Shown here: piece by piece, positions 52,081 through 61,990 of the stretch
Layout: every line of letters starts with the position of its first letter
How positions within the stretch are numbered: position 1 is the stretch's first letter
Assembly: GCA_019096065.1 (NCBI GenBank)
Contig: JAGUCH010000001.1
Coordinates: 16,492,001 to 16,556,000, forward strand
Direction: 5' to 3'
DNA: 64,000 nt
Source of the DNA: Paracyclopina nana
Lineage: Eukaryota > Arthropoda > Copepoda > Cyclopoida > Cyclopettidae
The notes under the pieces: model-generated
Database searches by the model: none
The model's input: the letters and a program-made list of their open reading frames with translations, nothing else
Told to the model about the DNA's origin: nothing
Made by a program: the position numbers and the translations under genes

Positions 52081-52508
52081 AGTCAGTTTTTTTATGGGTC
52101 GTCGTCCATGAAAGACAGGTTGGTGTAGAGTAAAGTCAGCACTTGAACTCCTTTTTTTTTTTTTTAAAAAAAGTGTCTGAAAGTGCTCGCATCACTCTGC
52201 ATCACTCTGGCTTGTGAATATTCATGGCAGTCATGGGTGCATGTGTTACAAAAATACAATAAAGCGCCACGAGTACCCTCATCAACTCAACAGATACATC
52301 ATGGTCTTTACTGTACTTTTTGGTGGTCTTCTTGTGATGCATTAGGTGTGAGCTACACTTGATTAAACACTTTATTGCCATTGCTTCACACTGCCTCTAA
52401 AGTGGTTAACCAAATGCAGGAGTGTCAAGTGAGACAGCTGTTGGAGCTGGGTGTGTGTGAGAGAGTGTGATCCCCTTGGTGGCACGTCTCCAACTGAAAG
52501 TCAGCCGG

Positions 52509-52608
52509 CCAACCACGCGTCAGCTAACTTGGCAACAACCAATCAAAAAAGAGCATGACCAACCACGCGTCAGCTAACTTGGCAACAACCAATCAAAAAA
52601 GAGCATGA
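52509..52608. repeat. 50-bp exact tandem duplication
   Basis: The unit beginning CCAACCACGCGTCAGCTAAC occurs twice head to tail without visible change. Confidence 0.95.
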
Positions 52609-52640
52609 CGCAATCCTGTCTGAAACCATGAGGAGAAAGC

Positions 52641-52777
52641 CCTCTCTATGTACTAACGTTTTTTTGGAGCCGCGACGAGAAAAAAGGACCCGTGGTGGCC
52701 TAGAGAGGATGACTCATCCTCTCTATGTACTAACGGTTTTTTGGAGCTGCGACGAGAAAAATGACCCGTGGTGGCTT
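52641..52777. repeat. Second short direct duplication
   Basis: CCTCTCTATGTACTAACG followed by a T run, GGAGC(C/T)GCGACGAGAAAAA and GACCCGTGGTGGC is present twice, 77 bp apart, with a few changes. GGAGCCACGACGGTCGT near 58753 and 58919 is a related sequence. Confidence 0.85.
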
Positions 52778-53197
52778 ATTTCAGAATAAAAACCGTCGTT
52801 GATTTTATCGATTGGAGCCACCTGGGGTATCAGAGGTTGTGAGACTTGTTATCAAAGAGGTTGCGAGAAGTGTCGCTCCCCCCTAAGCGGTTGGGGGGAA
52901 TGGTACGGTACACAAAGTTTAAGGCGTGGAATGCGGCAGCTGTAGTGGTCCATTCCCTAGGTTGAGCAAATGGACTTACAGCCCATTGGTGGATAGTTGT
53001 AATATCGACCTCCCTATTCAGTTATCAAAGTAAACTCTGGGGGGAAAGTTGTAGTAGATTTAAAAAGGGGGAATTATAAAAACAACAATAACCATACTCG
53101 ACCACCTAATTTTTTTTTTTAAAAAAACCACACTCATCAACTATATGCAACAACGTTTTAAAAAAATATCAACGGCACTCAACAATTTGCTACAATC

Positions 53198-54107
53198 ATG
53201 AATCATCTCATGCCAACAACTGAGGATGAAACCCAAGCCTCTCCATCCCTACCAACTTCGACATCAAGGGTGAAAAAGTTTTACTTGAAATTTTCAATGC
53301 TCGGTAAAGCTTCCATTGAGCAAAAAAAAAATGCCCTGTAACCATTCACTTGTATTTTTTGTTTGTTAGAGTACGATGAGCAAACCAACCTCTTTGTTCT
53401 ACGAAACCTCAAGAAAAATGATGTGTACATTTATCTCTCACTTGGTGGAATGCGCTCATTACTGCAAACACTTCCAGTTGCCCTGAGGAGCAGCAATTTG
53501 TCTGATCCCAAAACTGAGCTTGCTGACAACTCCCAATTGTTTTATGGTGTGGTAGAGGAAACTTCAACGCGAAAAGTTATCCTCACTGTGACTGCTTATA
53601 GAGGCTACAAGAACATGTTTTTGAAGAGTCTCAGGAAAGCTGATAACAACAAGCTTGTATTTACAAAGTATGTTTTAAATTTTTCATCATATCCGCTCCC
53701 TAAAAAAGCCTGTTTTACCCTCTATTATAAATAGAGGCAATGTGTTGTTGTCAGCCAATGAATCAGTTGACTTGATGGCCAATTTTGTGGAGACGTGTTT
53801 TTGCGCAACTTCCATGGATTTAAGCACTTCCACAAATGAGCCCAACCTATCTGCTCCTACAAATTTACCCCCAAAGTCACCTGGTATTATTGGTGAGCGA
53901 CCAATGGTTCGCTACCTGGAAAATACACGAACCAATGTGTTGCCTTTAAAAATGGATCCTACCATGTCGAGGGTGACCAATGAAGCAAGACAATTTACCA
54001 TTGCTGAAGCTAATGCTCCAAGCCAAGTAGTTCGCTACGTTGAGTATCCCCATCCACCACCTCCAACTAGACATGTTTTGTCTTCAATTGAGAACTGTAT
54101 GCATTAA
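53198..54107 (+). CDS. Unrecognised spliced gene, probably part of the Polinton-like element
   Basis: Three exons join in phase: 53198-53303, 53370-53667, 53735-54107, giving 258 residues; introns are only 66-67 nt. The first 150 residues look like two successive beta-rich modules that each end in a strand plus amphipathic helix (YIYLSLGGMRSLLQTL in the first; GNVLLSANESVDLMANF in the second). The second resembles a module in the next gene (IMLTSLDFAIFMANL). The arrangement recalls PC4-like single-strand nucleic-acid-binding folds, but this is only an impression. The C-terminal 100 residues are Pro/Ser/Thr-rich and probably disordered. There is a good start context, and AATAAA at about 54292. 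It lies opposite to the capsid cluster, so membership in the element is inferred from position and shared style. Confidence 0.65.
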
Positions 54108-55015
54108 AAAAAAATGTGAGGAATGGTGAATGGGATTTTTCCTACACTTTTGTAATGTCATGACTGAATTTTCTTCAATTATTTCACCATATGTTCATTT
54201 CACTCTTCTGTTGTGTATGTGTGAATCAATTTTTCCGTTAGAAAAGCACAACCATCTTCCCCTAGTGCTCCATGTAAATATGTGTACATAGTAATAAAGT
54301 ACAAAAAATCTGAGCTCACATCAAAGTCTACATAATTTTCCCCCTATAGGTTCATATTTTGTTATGAATAAAGGGGACCTTTTTTGTGGCTACAAAAAAA
54401 TGGTCCAAAATAAATCGATTACTTTTGGTTTAATAATATCCTGTCTTGTAGTAGGTAAAAAAATAAGGGTGGAATTTTCAGTCTAAGCGGGCTCTGCACA
54501 ATCAACACCATGTCAAATTGTTTTGAAAACATTCAAATTTTCGCGCTTTTCCGGCCCGCACATGGCGGCTGGCAGAACAGCTAGTGTTGTTGTTGTTTTG
54601 GCTGGCGTCAAGTTGTTTTCATGAAAAAAAATGGGTTGAAAAAAAAAAACGAATTTTTGCGCGGTGCCGCTAAAAAAAAAACAGTTGGTGTTGTGAGTGA
54701 GGAAAGCATCACGCTAGTTGGAGCGAAAAAAAAAAAAACGAATTTTTTCGCGTGGTGTTCAGCAATTGCACGGAGTTGGCGGCTGCTAAAAAACAGTTGG
54801 TGTTGTGAGTGAGGAAAGCATCACGCTAGTGTGGCGCGCTACGCGAGGTCCGCATGGTGCGCGTCAGACGCTAAAAAAGCAGCTGGTGCTGGTGGCCATA
54901 TGGTTGGTGTCAAAATCCCCCCTCGAGTCACAGCTATTGGCTACATGAAGAGTCCTCACAGCTCCACCTCTACACATAGCACAGTCAATCCAACTTTTGC
55001 TACCAGTGCCTCAAC
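54108..55015. other. Spacer between the two plus-strand genes, with a 37-bp duplication
   Basis: Contains the AATAAA of the first gene. CAGTTGGTGTTGTGAGTGAG plus 17 more bp occurs at 54682 and again at 54793. Runs of A (54625-54740) make local frames Lys-rich but not gene-like. 54830-55015 is open in one frame but not convincingly coding; it may be the 5' UTR of the next gene. Confidence 0.5.
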
Positions 55016-56936
55016 ATGGCTAAAGAAGGTCCTCTTTTTGACGACACGTTGATTGGTGTCAACATTGTGAAAATTTCGAAAAATGTTAAACTCTACCCCA
55101 AGAAGTCCAGTGCCAACCAGTTGATTATCAGTGTGGACAAGTTCCTGGACATTATAACGTCTCATGAACTGGTTGAGGCGGCCAATTACTTGATGACCCA
55201 TCGGCTGAAGGAAGGGGCCGAAAATCGAAGTTTCTTCATCACATTTAGTGCCAATAATCCGCAACCATGCTTCAGTGTAAGTTTTGGATCATAGCAAAGA
55301 AGTCATTATATTTCTTTATCATGACATTACTTTTTAGATCAAAACTGAACCAGCCAATGACAAGGCTTTTTTTGCCCTAACAAATAATAAATTTGTTCAG
55401 AGAGGCACAGCCATCATGTTGACTAGCCTTGATTTTGCCATTTTCATGGCCAATTTACCGCGGATGTTTCTAAATTTTTCGGAGGCCTTTTCTGGAGATT
55501 CCTCTTTGGAGCACCTTTTTCTGATCCTGGATGAATTTGTGGCCAACTCAGTCCTTCAACGACCAGAAAACCTGATGGATTTGTCATCCATGTTTCATCT
55601 CCCCTTTGATGAAGACTACCGGTACATTTACCATTGTCAAAAAAAAATAATTGAAAGGTTTTTTTCAATGTGTCTCTTTGTTGCAGACGCGAGGAACGAG
55701 AATTGGATGTGGAAGACGATTTTCCTTTGGGCATCATTGAGCATTTTTTCCATGAAGACCACTTCATTACCTTTATAAGGAAGAAATATGAAGCAGCACC
55801 AGCCCACAAAAGTCATTTTTTCAATATGATTGAAAATGCTGCCAATTTTTTGCATCCCCGCAAAGATGACCCCACAATGATGGATGCCTTGAAGAGTCTC
55901 AAGACTGTGTGTTTTAATGCACTGTTTAGATTCAAGTAAGAAATCAGGGTTTTTGTAAAAATGTTCAGTCAATTTATTCTCATTATTTTTTAGCTTTTAT
56001 GTCGGCATCGAGGACGAGACCACTTCTGAAGAAAAAAAAGCTGAGCTCAAATGGATAATTTTGTGCAAGAACATACACATTTTATTTGACTTTTACAACA
56101 ATACCTTGGCATGTATGGGCAAAACATCCGCCCTACAATTCTACCAAGCCCATCTGGACATCATCCGCACCATCGCAGCTTCAAAGGATCTAGTCATGGA
56201 TGCTGACAATGCTGACATGTTCGACCAAAGTGTCTACAGTGTAGGGCCACCAGCTGAAGACAAGATCGCCACTTATTATGAAGACTTGAAGGCTTCAAAA
56301 TTTGGTCCAACTACCCAACCGGAGATTCCTGGGATTGAGCTCACAACCTACCACCAATACACGCTCAAGATGCGATTAAAAAGAAAAATCAAGTCTTTAT
56401 GGCTAAGTAAGTGTTTTTTATTGTTAGGAGACCATATAGTCATGTTGACTGTATTTGCAGATGAGGTCTCGGATGCTGCAGTGGATCAAGGGGAAGAGAC
56501 ATCAAATGTTGTGAATAAGAAGAATGTCCAATTGGCTCCCCAAGAGTCCCTAGCTGACATGACAAATGAACAGCAGCAACAGCAAGTGGATCATCATGTC
56601 TCCTATGCTCCTCCAACACCTACCAACTCTGAGGTCTCCACCGATTTGAACAGAGCTTTTTCAAAAACCAACTCTGTTTTGACTACTCAACACGAGCCTA
56701 TTCATTCCACACCATTGAGACTGTTCAACCAAAGGCCATTTTTTCTCCCTTCCCCCATACCAGTTGTCGTACCCAATGCCCCAGACAAGCCTGTGAAACG
56801 GCGAAAAATCCAACGACAAAACTTGGAACCAAAACATTTATTTCAAACCTCAAATGAAGAGGAAGAGGATGACCATGAGGTCAATATAACCATAAGAACA
56901 AAAAAATCTTTCATAATTAAGGTCGATTTTGCTTGA
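55016..56936 (+). CDS. Unrecognised spliced gene with a nuclear-type C-terminus
   Basis: Five exons join in phase: 55016-55276, 55338-55621, 55687-55935, 55994-56406, 56461-56936, giving 560 residues; introns are 54-65 nt. The N-terminal 120 residues hold two beta-rich modules related to those of the gene at 53198 (shared NNK-x-V...LTSLDFAIFMANLP type ending). The middle (about 120-390) is helical with an aromatic-rich stretch (FPLGIIEHFFHEDHFITF). The C-terminal 170 residues are Gln/Pro/Ser-rich with a bipartite basic motif KPVKRRKIQRQ that looks like a nuclear localisation signal, then an acidic EEEEDDHE stretch. No catalytic motif or known family was recognised. A DNA-binding or replication/packaging accessory role is possible but unproven. 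AATAAA lies near 57027. Confidence 0.7.
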
Positions 56937-57171
56937 ATGTTGTATTACTAAAAGCTCTCATGTTTGGATCAATGTATATAAACTTGAATCATTGCATGTC
57001 CCGGATGTCTCTACTTGCACCAAATGAAATAAAAAATAAAAAAATTGTACAGAACTCTGTAGGACCCAAAAGCCCCACTAAAAATATCCCTGTGTTATGT
57101 AGTCCAAAAAATAATTTACTTATTTTACTAGAGTTTTCATATTCGTTGAGTTCATAACAAGGGTGTTATAA

Positions 57172-57711
57172 AACCTTTCAATGATTGCTCCTGCTATACA
57201 GAACAAAGGTTAGTTTCATTGCATCAATGAAAAAGGCCTTGCTGGTGGGGTAGATGTATGCATTTGACACATATTTGTGTTGGACAAGTTGAGAGGAAGC
57301 TTTAGAGCTCAAATAATTCTCTGTACTACCCCTTAACCAATTAAAAATAGATACATTTCAATGATTGCTCCTGCTATGCAGAACAAAAGCTAGTTTCATT
57401 GCATCAATGAAATAGACCATGCCGGTGGGGTAGATGTATGCATTTGACACATATTTGTGTTGGACAAGTTGAGAGGAAGCTTTAGAGCTCAAATAATCTT
57501 CTGTACTACCCCTTAACCAATTAAAAATAGATACATTTCAATGATTGCTCCTGCTATACAGAACAAAAGCTAGTTTCATTGCATCAATGAAAAAGGCCTT
57601 GCCGGTGGGGTAGATGTATGCATTTGACACATATTTGTGTTGGACAAGTTGAGAGGAAGCTTTAGAGCTCAAATAATCTTCTGTACTACCCCTTAACCAA
57701 TTAAAAATAGA
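57172..57711. repeat. 180-bp tandem repeat, three copies
   Basis: Units start at about 57172, 57352 and 57532, all beginning ATACATTTCAATGATTGCTC (the first in partial form), with only a few base differences. Each unit contains GGTGGGGTAGATGTATGCAT and ends TTAACCAATTAAAAATAG. Non-coding. Confidence 0.95.
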
Positions 57712-57767
57712 TACATTTCATAAGTACGAGTGCAAAAATGATGCAATTTATGAAATTGATTGTATGA

Positions 57768-58050
57768 AAAAAGTTCATTAATATGAATTGTTTATTTTCA
57801 AATTCTAAAGAGAAAATAATTTTATGTATTTTTTGATTTTCGGCTTCGTTCTCCAGTGATTGGCGAAAAATGGACTATAGTAATGAAAGCTGCTTTTTTG
57901 TCCTTTTTATGATGAGCGAAAATGATGTAATTTATGGAATCGATGGTATGAAAAAAGTTCATTAATATGAATTGTTCATTTTCAAATTCTAAAGAGAAAA
58001 TGATTTCATGTATTTTTTGATTTTCAGCTTCGTTCTCAAGTGACAGGCAA
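57768..58050. repeat. Diverged direct duplication
   Basis: AAAAAAGTTCATTAATATGA, CAAATTCTAAAGAGAAAAT and the GTATTTTTTGATTTTC(G/A)GCTTCGTTCTC block occur twice about 182 bp apart. The period is close to that of the preceding 180-bp array. Confidence 0.75.
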
Positions 58051-59693
58051 AAAACGCACATTTTATGGAAAGCTGCTGCTGCTGCTGCTGCTGCTCCTCA
58101 CACGCATTTTTTACCCCTGCTTTTTTAAAAATATTATGTAAAAAAGTGACTTAAAAATGTATTCTGAATGCTAAAAAATAGTAAAGAGTAATTTTTCCAA
58201 GAGTAAAATTGATGATTCATGGATTTTAGAGCGCACGAATATTTTCTGTGTAATCAGCATTATTTTTCTCGTGAAATCGTCAATCGTTAAAGTCGCGCTC
58301 CATCGGAAAGATGGTAAGCAGTATTTTTTTGACTTTGTGAAACTTGTGCACCCAAAATCCGACCAAAACTGACTCATGAAGCCTTCTAGAGGTGCCAGAG
58401 CCTCTAGCCATTCCAAGATTGGGTTGAAAAGTGGGTACTTTTCCCCAACTCCGGGCACCTCTCGCCGCCTTTCATGGACCAGCAGCACTTCAGATAACTA
58501 TCTTTTCATACTTTTTACTTAGAGGGATACAGCCACTTGAGATCATTGAAAAGGTCCACAAAGAAGATAATTTTAGTCCTAGCTGTGATTTTGAGTTCCC
58601 TCAGCGGAGCTCGTCATCGTTGTTGTTGGCCACCTTGGCTTGTTGGCTGCTTCCTATTGAGCCCCTTTTTTAACCAAATCCCCCATTTATCATTGACTTG
58701 TGTACATACTATGGTGGGGTCATTCATTCATTTGCATAAGCCCAGATTTTTTGGTGGAGCCACGACGGTCGTTGGCCATCTGCTCCAGGGAAGCCACTCG
58801 CAATGAGTCTCTTTTATCCTTTTAACAAACAGGTGTTCTTTATCACCCATTGACACGTGTGCATAATTAATGTATGCTCATAAATAATTGACAAACTTGA
58901 CAAGACCTCAGATTTTCAGTGGAGCCACGACGGTCGTCGGCCATCTGCTCCTATGTGTATGTGCATAATGATAGGCTTGACAATGATCTCATTTGGGAAA
59001 AAGTAATGAACAATAGCAGGCTCAACTAACTCAAATAATTGACAGACCTTTAGTTTTTTTGATCACCCCACAACACTCCTGTATCAACTTGACAACCCTT
59101 GTCACTCTTTGAAAATTTTGATTTTTTTTTATCAAGCCAGAATCCTGCAGTTCCAACCTATAAGATTGCTATCAGCACAACATTTGTTCTGCAAAAGCAA
59201 GGCTTATAGATTGGAACTGAAAGATCCCAGCTTGGATACAAGCAGAATTTTTTTGAACGTTCATTGGCATGAAATGCTGTAAATGTTGTAAAGTAGAGAA
59301 AATGATTTGCAACTTTTTTGGATGGTTAGAAAAATTCATTCTAATATTTTCAAACTCAAACATCTGTATGTTGATCAAAAACTATCACTTGGAAGTATTG
59401 ACCACATTTTAGTGGTCGAATTCAAGTCAAGAATAGGATTTTCTTTTTGAATTGGCCATCAGAGCCATCTTTGATTGCAATTTTAGTTGATAATCAAGAA
59501 AGCAAGATCGTTGCATAATCCAGTTCAATATTTTGCAATTGCCTGGTGAAATATGATTCTTAGAGCAACACTCTGTCTACATTTGGCTGCCTTGTGATCA
59601 TGCACTTATTTATGTAAACAACATTTGCATGCAAAGAAAAAATCGTGCAATAGCAGCCAGCTGGCTACAACCCAATGATGTTTTAACACATTT

Positions 59694-59945
59694 TTTCGAA
59701 AAAATATTTACGAATAGAAAAGCTTCGTCTTTGCATTTTGAACAGAAAATAATTGGGTGCATTTTTTGATCCAACCGCTACTTGGAGTGAAAACGACCGA
59801 ATTCGGATCCCAAGGGGCACTTGCAAAAACGCATTTTAATGTGATGTTCATCTAAACACTTTCATTTTTTCGAAAAAATATTTACGAATAGAAAAGCTTC
59901 GTCTTTGCATTTTGAACAGAAAATAATTGGGTGCATTTTTTTATC
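59694..59945. repeat. 75-bp direct repeat, 177 bp apart
   Basis: TTTTTCGAAAAAATATTTAC through GAAAATAATTGGGTGCATTT is nearly identical at 59692-59768 and 59869-59943. The spacing again approximates 180 bp, as in the arrays at 57172 and 57768. Confidence 0.85.
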
Positions 59946-60050
59946 CACCCTCTAGTTTTTGAGAGAAGCAGATTGTAACATGATATTCAGTACTCTGACG
60001 TGCAACGCGATCATCCAACTTTGTCAACCCCTGTCAACTTCACACATTTC

Positions 60051-60187
<137 letters not shown>

Positions 60188-60402
60188 CTAATGCTATTCC
60201 TTTTTTTAGGTCAATGTATATAAGTGGAGACGTGAATATCTCCCATGGGGCTGTGATGGGGATGGGGGGCTGATGAGGAGGATGTGAAAATCCAATTGAG
60301 GTCTCAGAAAAAGCCAGAAGTGAATCATTCTGGAAGCAATCAAGCTACATAAAATGACCATGTCATTTAAATAATAAAAATGGGGGCTTAGGATCATCAT
60401 TA

Positions 60403-60408
60403 TTTATT
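60403..60408 (-). terminator. Polyadenylation signal of the capsid cluster
   Basis: On the minus strand AATAAA overlaps the stop codon of the last ORF of the cluster. I noted no AATAAA between the cluster genes upstream of it, which fits one shared 3' end. Confidence 0.6.
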
Positions 60409-60976
60409 ACAACATTTTCAATCTTTTGTACAGCTTTTGTTTTTTAAGACTTTGAGAGCTCGTCTTTTTTGGGGAGGGTGCTTTTTCGTGTAAAATTGCC
60501 TCGCGTTGGACTTTACTCAAAAATGGCCTTAATTTACAAGGGTAAATGAGTCGTAAAATAGTGGCATTTGTGTCACCATTGGCCAAAGCTTTCAATACAG
60601 CTTTTTCACCAGGTAAGGTTTGGGGCTCAAACCTTTTGCTGGTAATGTTCTCCAGAACTTTGCCCAAGTTTGAAAATGGAATTGCATTATCCATATAGTA
60701 AATTTTGCCTTCATTGTCAAAATCAATGGCACCCACATTTGTACAAATGTACAAAAATAGAGGCTTCACATAGCGTCGAGCCTTTTCAGAAACATTGCTA
60801 ATTGCTGAAAATAATGTCTCTCTAATGCGAGTGGACTCAAGAATTTTTTCATTGCTGATTGATTTTTTTACAGTGATAGGTTGGGGACTTTCAAATTCAT
60901 TAGCTTTAAAAGTCAACTCATCATCATCATCTTCATAGATGATCTCACGACCAATAGTAGGCTTGAGTTTTGCCAT
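60407..60976 (-). CDS. Polinton-like element protein, C-terminal-half type (capsid-associated)
   Basis: A single open frame of 189 residues. The middle (about 70-150), with ARRYVKPLFLYI, FDNEGKIYYMDNAIP and a following amphipathic helix, matches a pattern I know from ORFs in invertebrate Polinton/adintovirus-like elements: a helix, then W/F-[DN]-E-x-G-x-I-x-Y, then a G/S-N hydrophobic helix. In many elements that domain is the C-terminal half of one protein whose N-terminal half resembles the next upstream ORF (61667-60982). The C-terminus is Lys-rich (SPKKTSSQSLKKQK), suiting nucleic-acid or capsid-interior contact. Its ATG lies 5 nt after the stop of the upstream ORF. The function is not established; an internal virion role is inferred. 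Confidence 0.72.
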   Translation of the reverse strand: MAKLKPTIGREIIYEDDDDELTFKANEFESPQPITVKKSISNEKILESTRIRETLFSAISNVSEKARRYVKPLFLYICTNVGAIDFDNEGKIYYMDNAIPFSNLGKVLENITSKRFEPQTLPGEKAVLKALANGDTNATILRLIYPCKLRPFLSKVQREAILHEKAPSPKKTSSQSLKKQKLYKRLKML

Positions 60977-60981
60977 TGTTT

Positions 60982-61667
60982 TCAGTTGATTTGAGCAGAA
61001 GCCAAGTCGTCGCTGCTAATACTTTGGGTATCTTCTTCCTGGTCATCAGACTCCTCTTCTCCCAATTGATCCAAAATAGATGCTTTTGTTCTCCCAACTG
61101 AAGCAATACTGGTCTTCCTGCTGGACTGTGAAGTAGACTTTTTACCACCTTTGCAGTTCACACAAACTTCACCCTCCAATGGAAGCTTTGGAACTGAATG
61201 AGCAGCTGGCACAAGAGGGGGAAGCTCTGGTGGTGGTGGAGTAGGTGGGTGGTCGGAGCTCTTTAAAGGGAATGCAGCAACAATGCTTTCCATAAATAGG
61301 GGTAAACAGTGAATGATGCTACGGGTAAAGGCTTCCTCAGTTTTCCCTCTGGTGGATGAAACATGGTCAGATATGAAGCAAGGAATGTAAGTCGAAACAT
61401 AAAATACCTTCCATTTTTACGAAGTGATGGCACATTTGCCACAAAAGTACGAATTGCATCTTTGTAGAGTCTAAGCTTCTTAGCAGCTGATACAGGATCC
61501 TTGAGGGGGATCTTGGCCCGAACAACAGCCTTGATCAATGATGCAAGTATTAAGAGCTGCATCTTGGTAGAGCCTTTTAAAATAAGCACTCGATCCTTTG
61601 CGCTTTTACTGGAGGCTAAGGCCATCAAAAAGCCTTTATGCTTCATGATGGAGCTCTCTGTTAGCAT
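60982..61667 (-). CDS. Polinton-like element protein, N-terminal-half type (basic, spliced)
   Basis: Two exons, 61667-61408 and 61348-60982, join in phase across a 59-nt intron, giving 208 residues. The first 85 residues (start MLTESSIMKHKGFLMAL) form a helical, Lys-rich domain with the layout of short basic proteins found next to penton genes in invertebrate Polinton-like elements: repeated short helices, then a SLRKNG-type basic turn. After the intron come a hydrophobic stretch, a Pro-rich linker (PPTPPPPELPPLVP), a CxxC pair (CVNCKGG) and a Ser/acidic tail. Without splicing the first exon would read into a different 134-residue product, so two isoforms are possible. It is immediately upstream of the 189-aa ORF. 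Confidence 0.72.
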
Positions 61668-61707
61668 TTTTTACAAAAGGGTCAAGTGATCCTCTTAATG
61701 GACAAAT

Positions 61708-61953
61708 CTAGACTGATTGTATCATCTGATCTCTTGTTGCATTTAAAGCACTTGGAGTACTCTGAGCTGATCCTTGAGGGATGATTGACCTTGGCCAAAG
61801 TTGAACTAAAGTGGAATTTTTTACAAATGACTTGAGGAATATTAAAATGACTAGACCCAGCATAGAATAAAGCAAGTCATGTAAAGTAGATGATGAGAGG
61901 CAAAGTTCCTGATCTTGTATTTCCAAGGATTGAGCAGTCATGTTAACACTCAT
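61708..61953 (-). CDS. Small membrane protein of the capsid cluster
   Basis: An 81-residue frame between the penton-like gene and the 208-aa gene, 37 nt and 40 nt from them. It has one clear hydrophobic segment (about residues 28-44; LLYSMLGLVILIFLKSF). The frame continues upstream over the penton C-terminus with another hydrophobic stretch and in-frame Met codons up to about 62050, so a two-segment form overlapping the penton gene is possible. No homologue is recognised. Small membrane proteins are common in such elements. The compact packing is the main support. Confidence 0.5.
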   Translation of the reverse strand: MSVNMTAQSLEIQDQELCLSSSTLHDLLYSMLGLVILIFLKSFVKNSTLVQLWPRSIIPQGSAQSTPSALNATRDQMIQSV

Positions 61954-61990
61954 GATGCAAGTAGGGTATATCAACACAAACAATACAACA

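Larger units (their letters stand above)
47254..53197. other. Long gene-free stretch rich in repeats
   Basis: No recognised gene over about 5.9 kb. It contains a (GC)n tract followed by TATATAA-like sequence (47430-47462), the interrupted palindrome (48293-48832), a CG/CA alternating purine-pyrimidine tract with poly-T (51415-51514), a minisatellite (51560-52080) and two short tandem duplications (52509-52608, 52641-52777). The upstream exon of the CaaX-protein gene and the left boundary of the Polinton-like element may both be here. Confidence 0.5.

Noticed and set aside
54621-54812. Lys-rich frame before the second plus-strand gene
   Set aside because: Results from A runs and a 37-bp duplication; no conserved content.
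57172-57711. CRISPR-like array
   Set aside because: Units are contiguous 180-bp tandem repeats without spacers, in an animal genome.
58171-58488. 105-residue minus-strand frame in the spacer, considered as a capsid remnant
   Set aside because: No strand pattern or motif of a double-jelly-roll capsid protein could be seen.
61263-61407. Unspliced C-terminus of the 61667 ORF (RYFMFRLTFLASYLT...)
   Set aside because: Splicing the 59-nt intron gives a longer product that continues in frame through 60982; the unspliced tail is kept only as a possible isoform.
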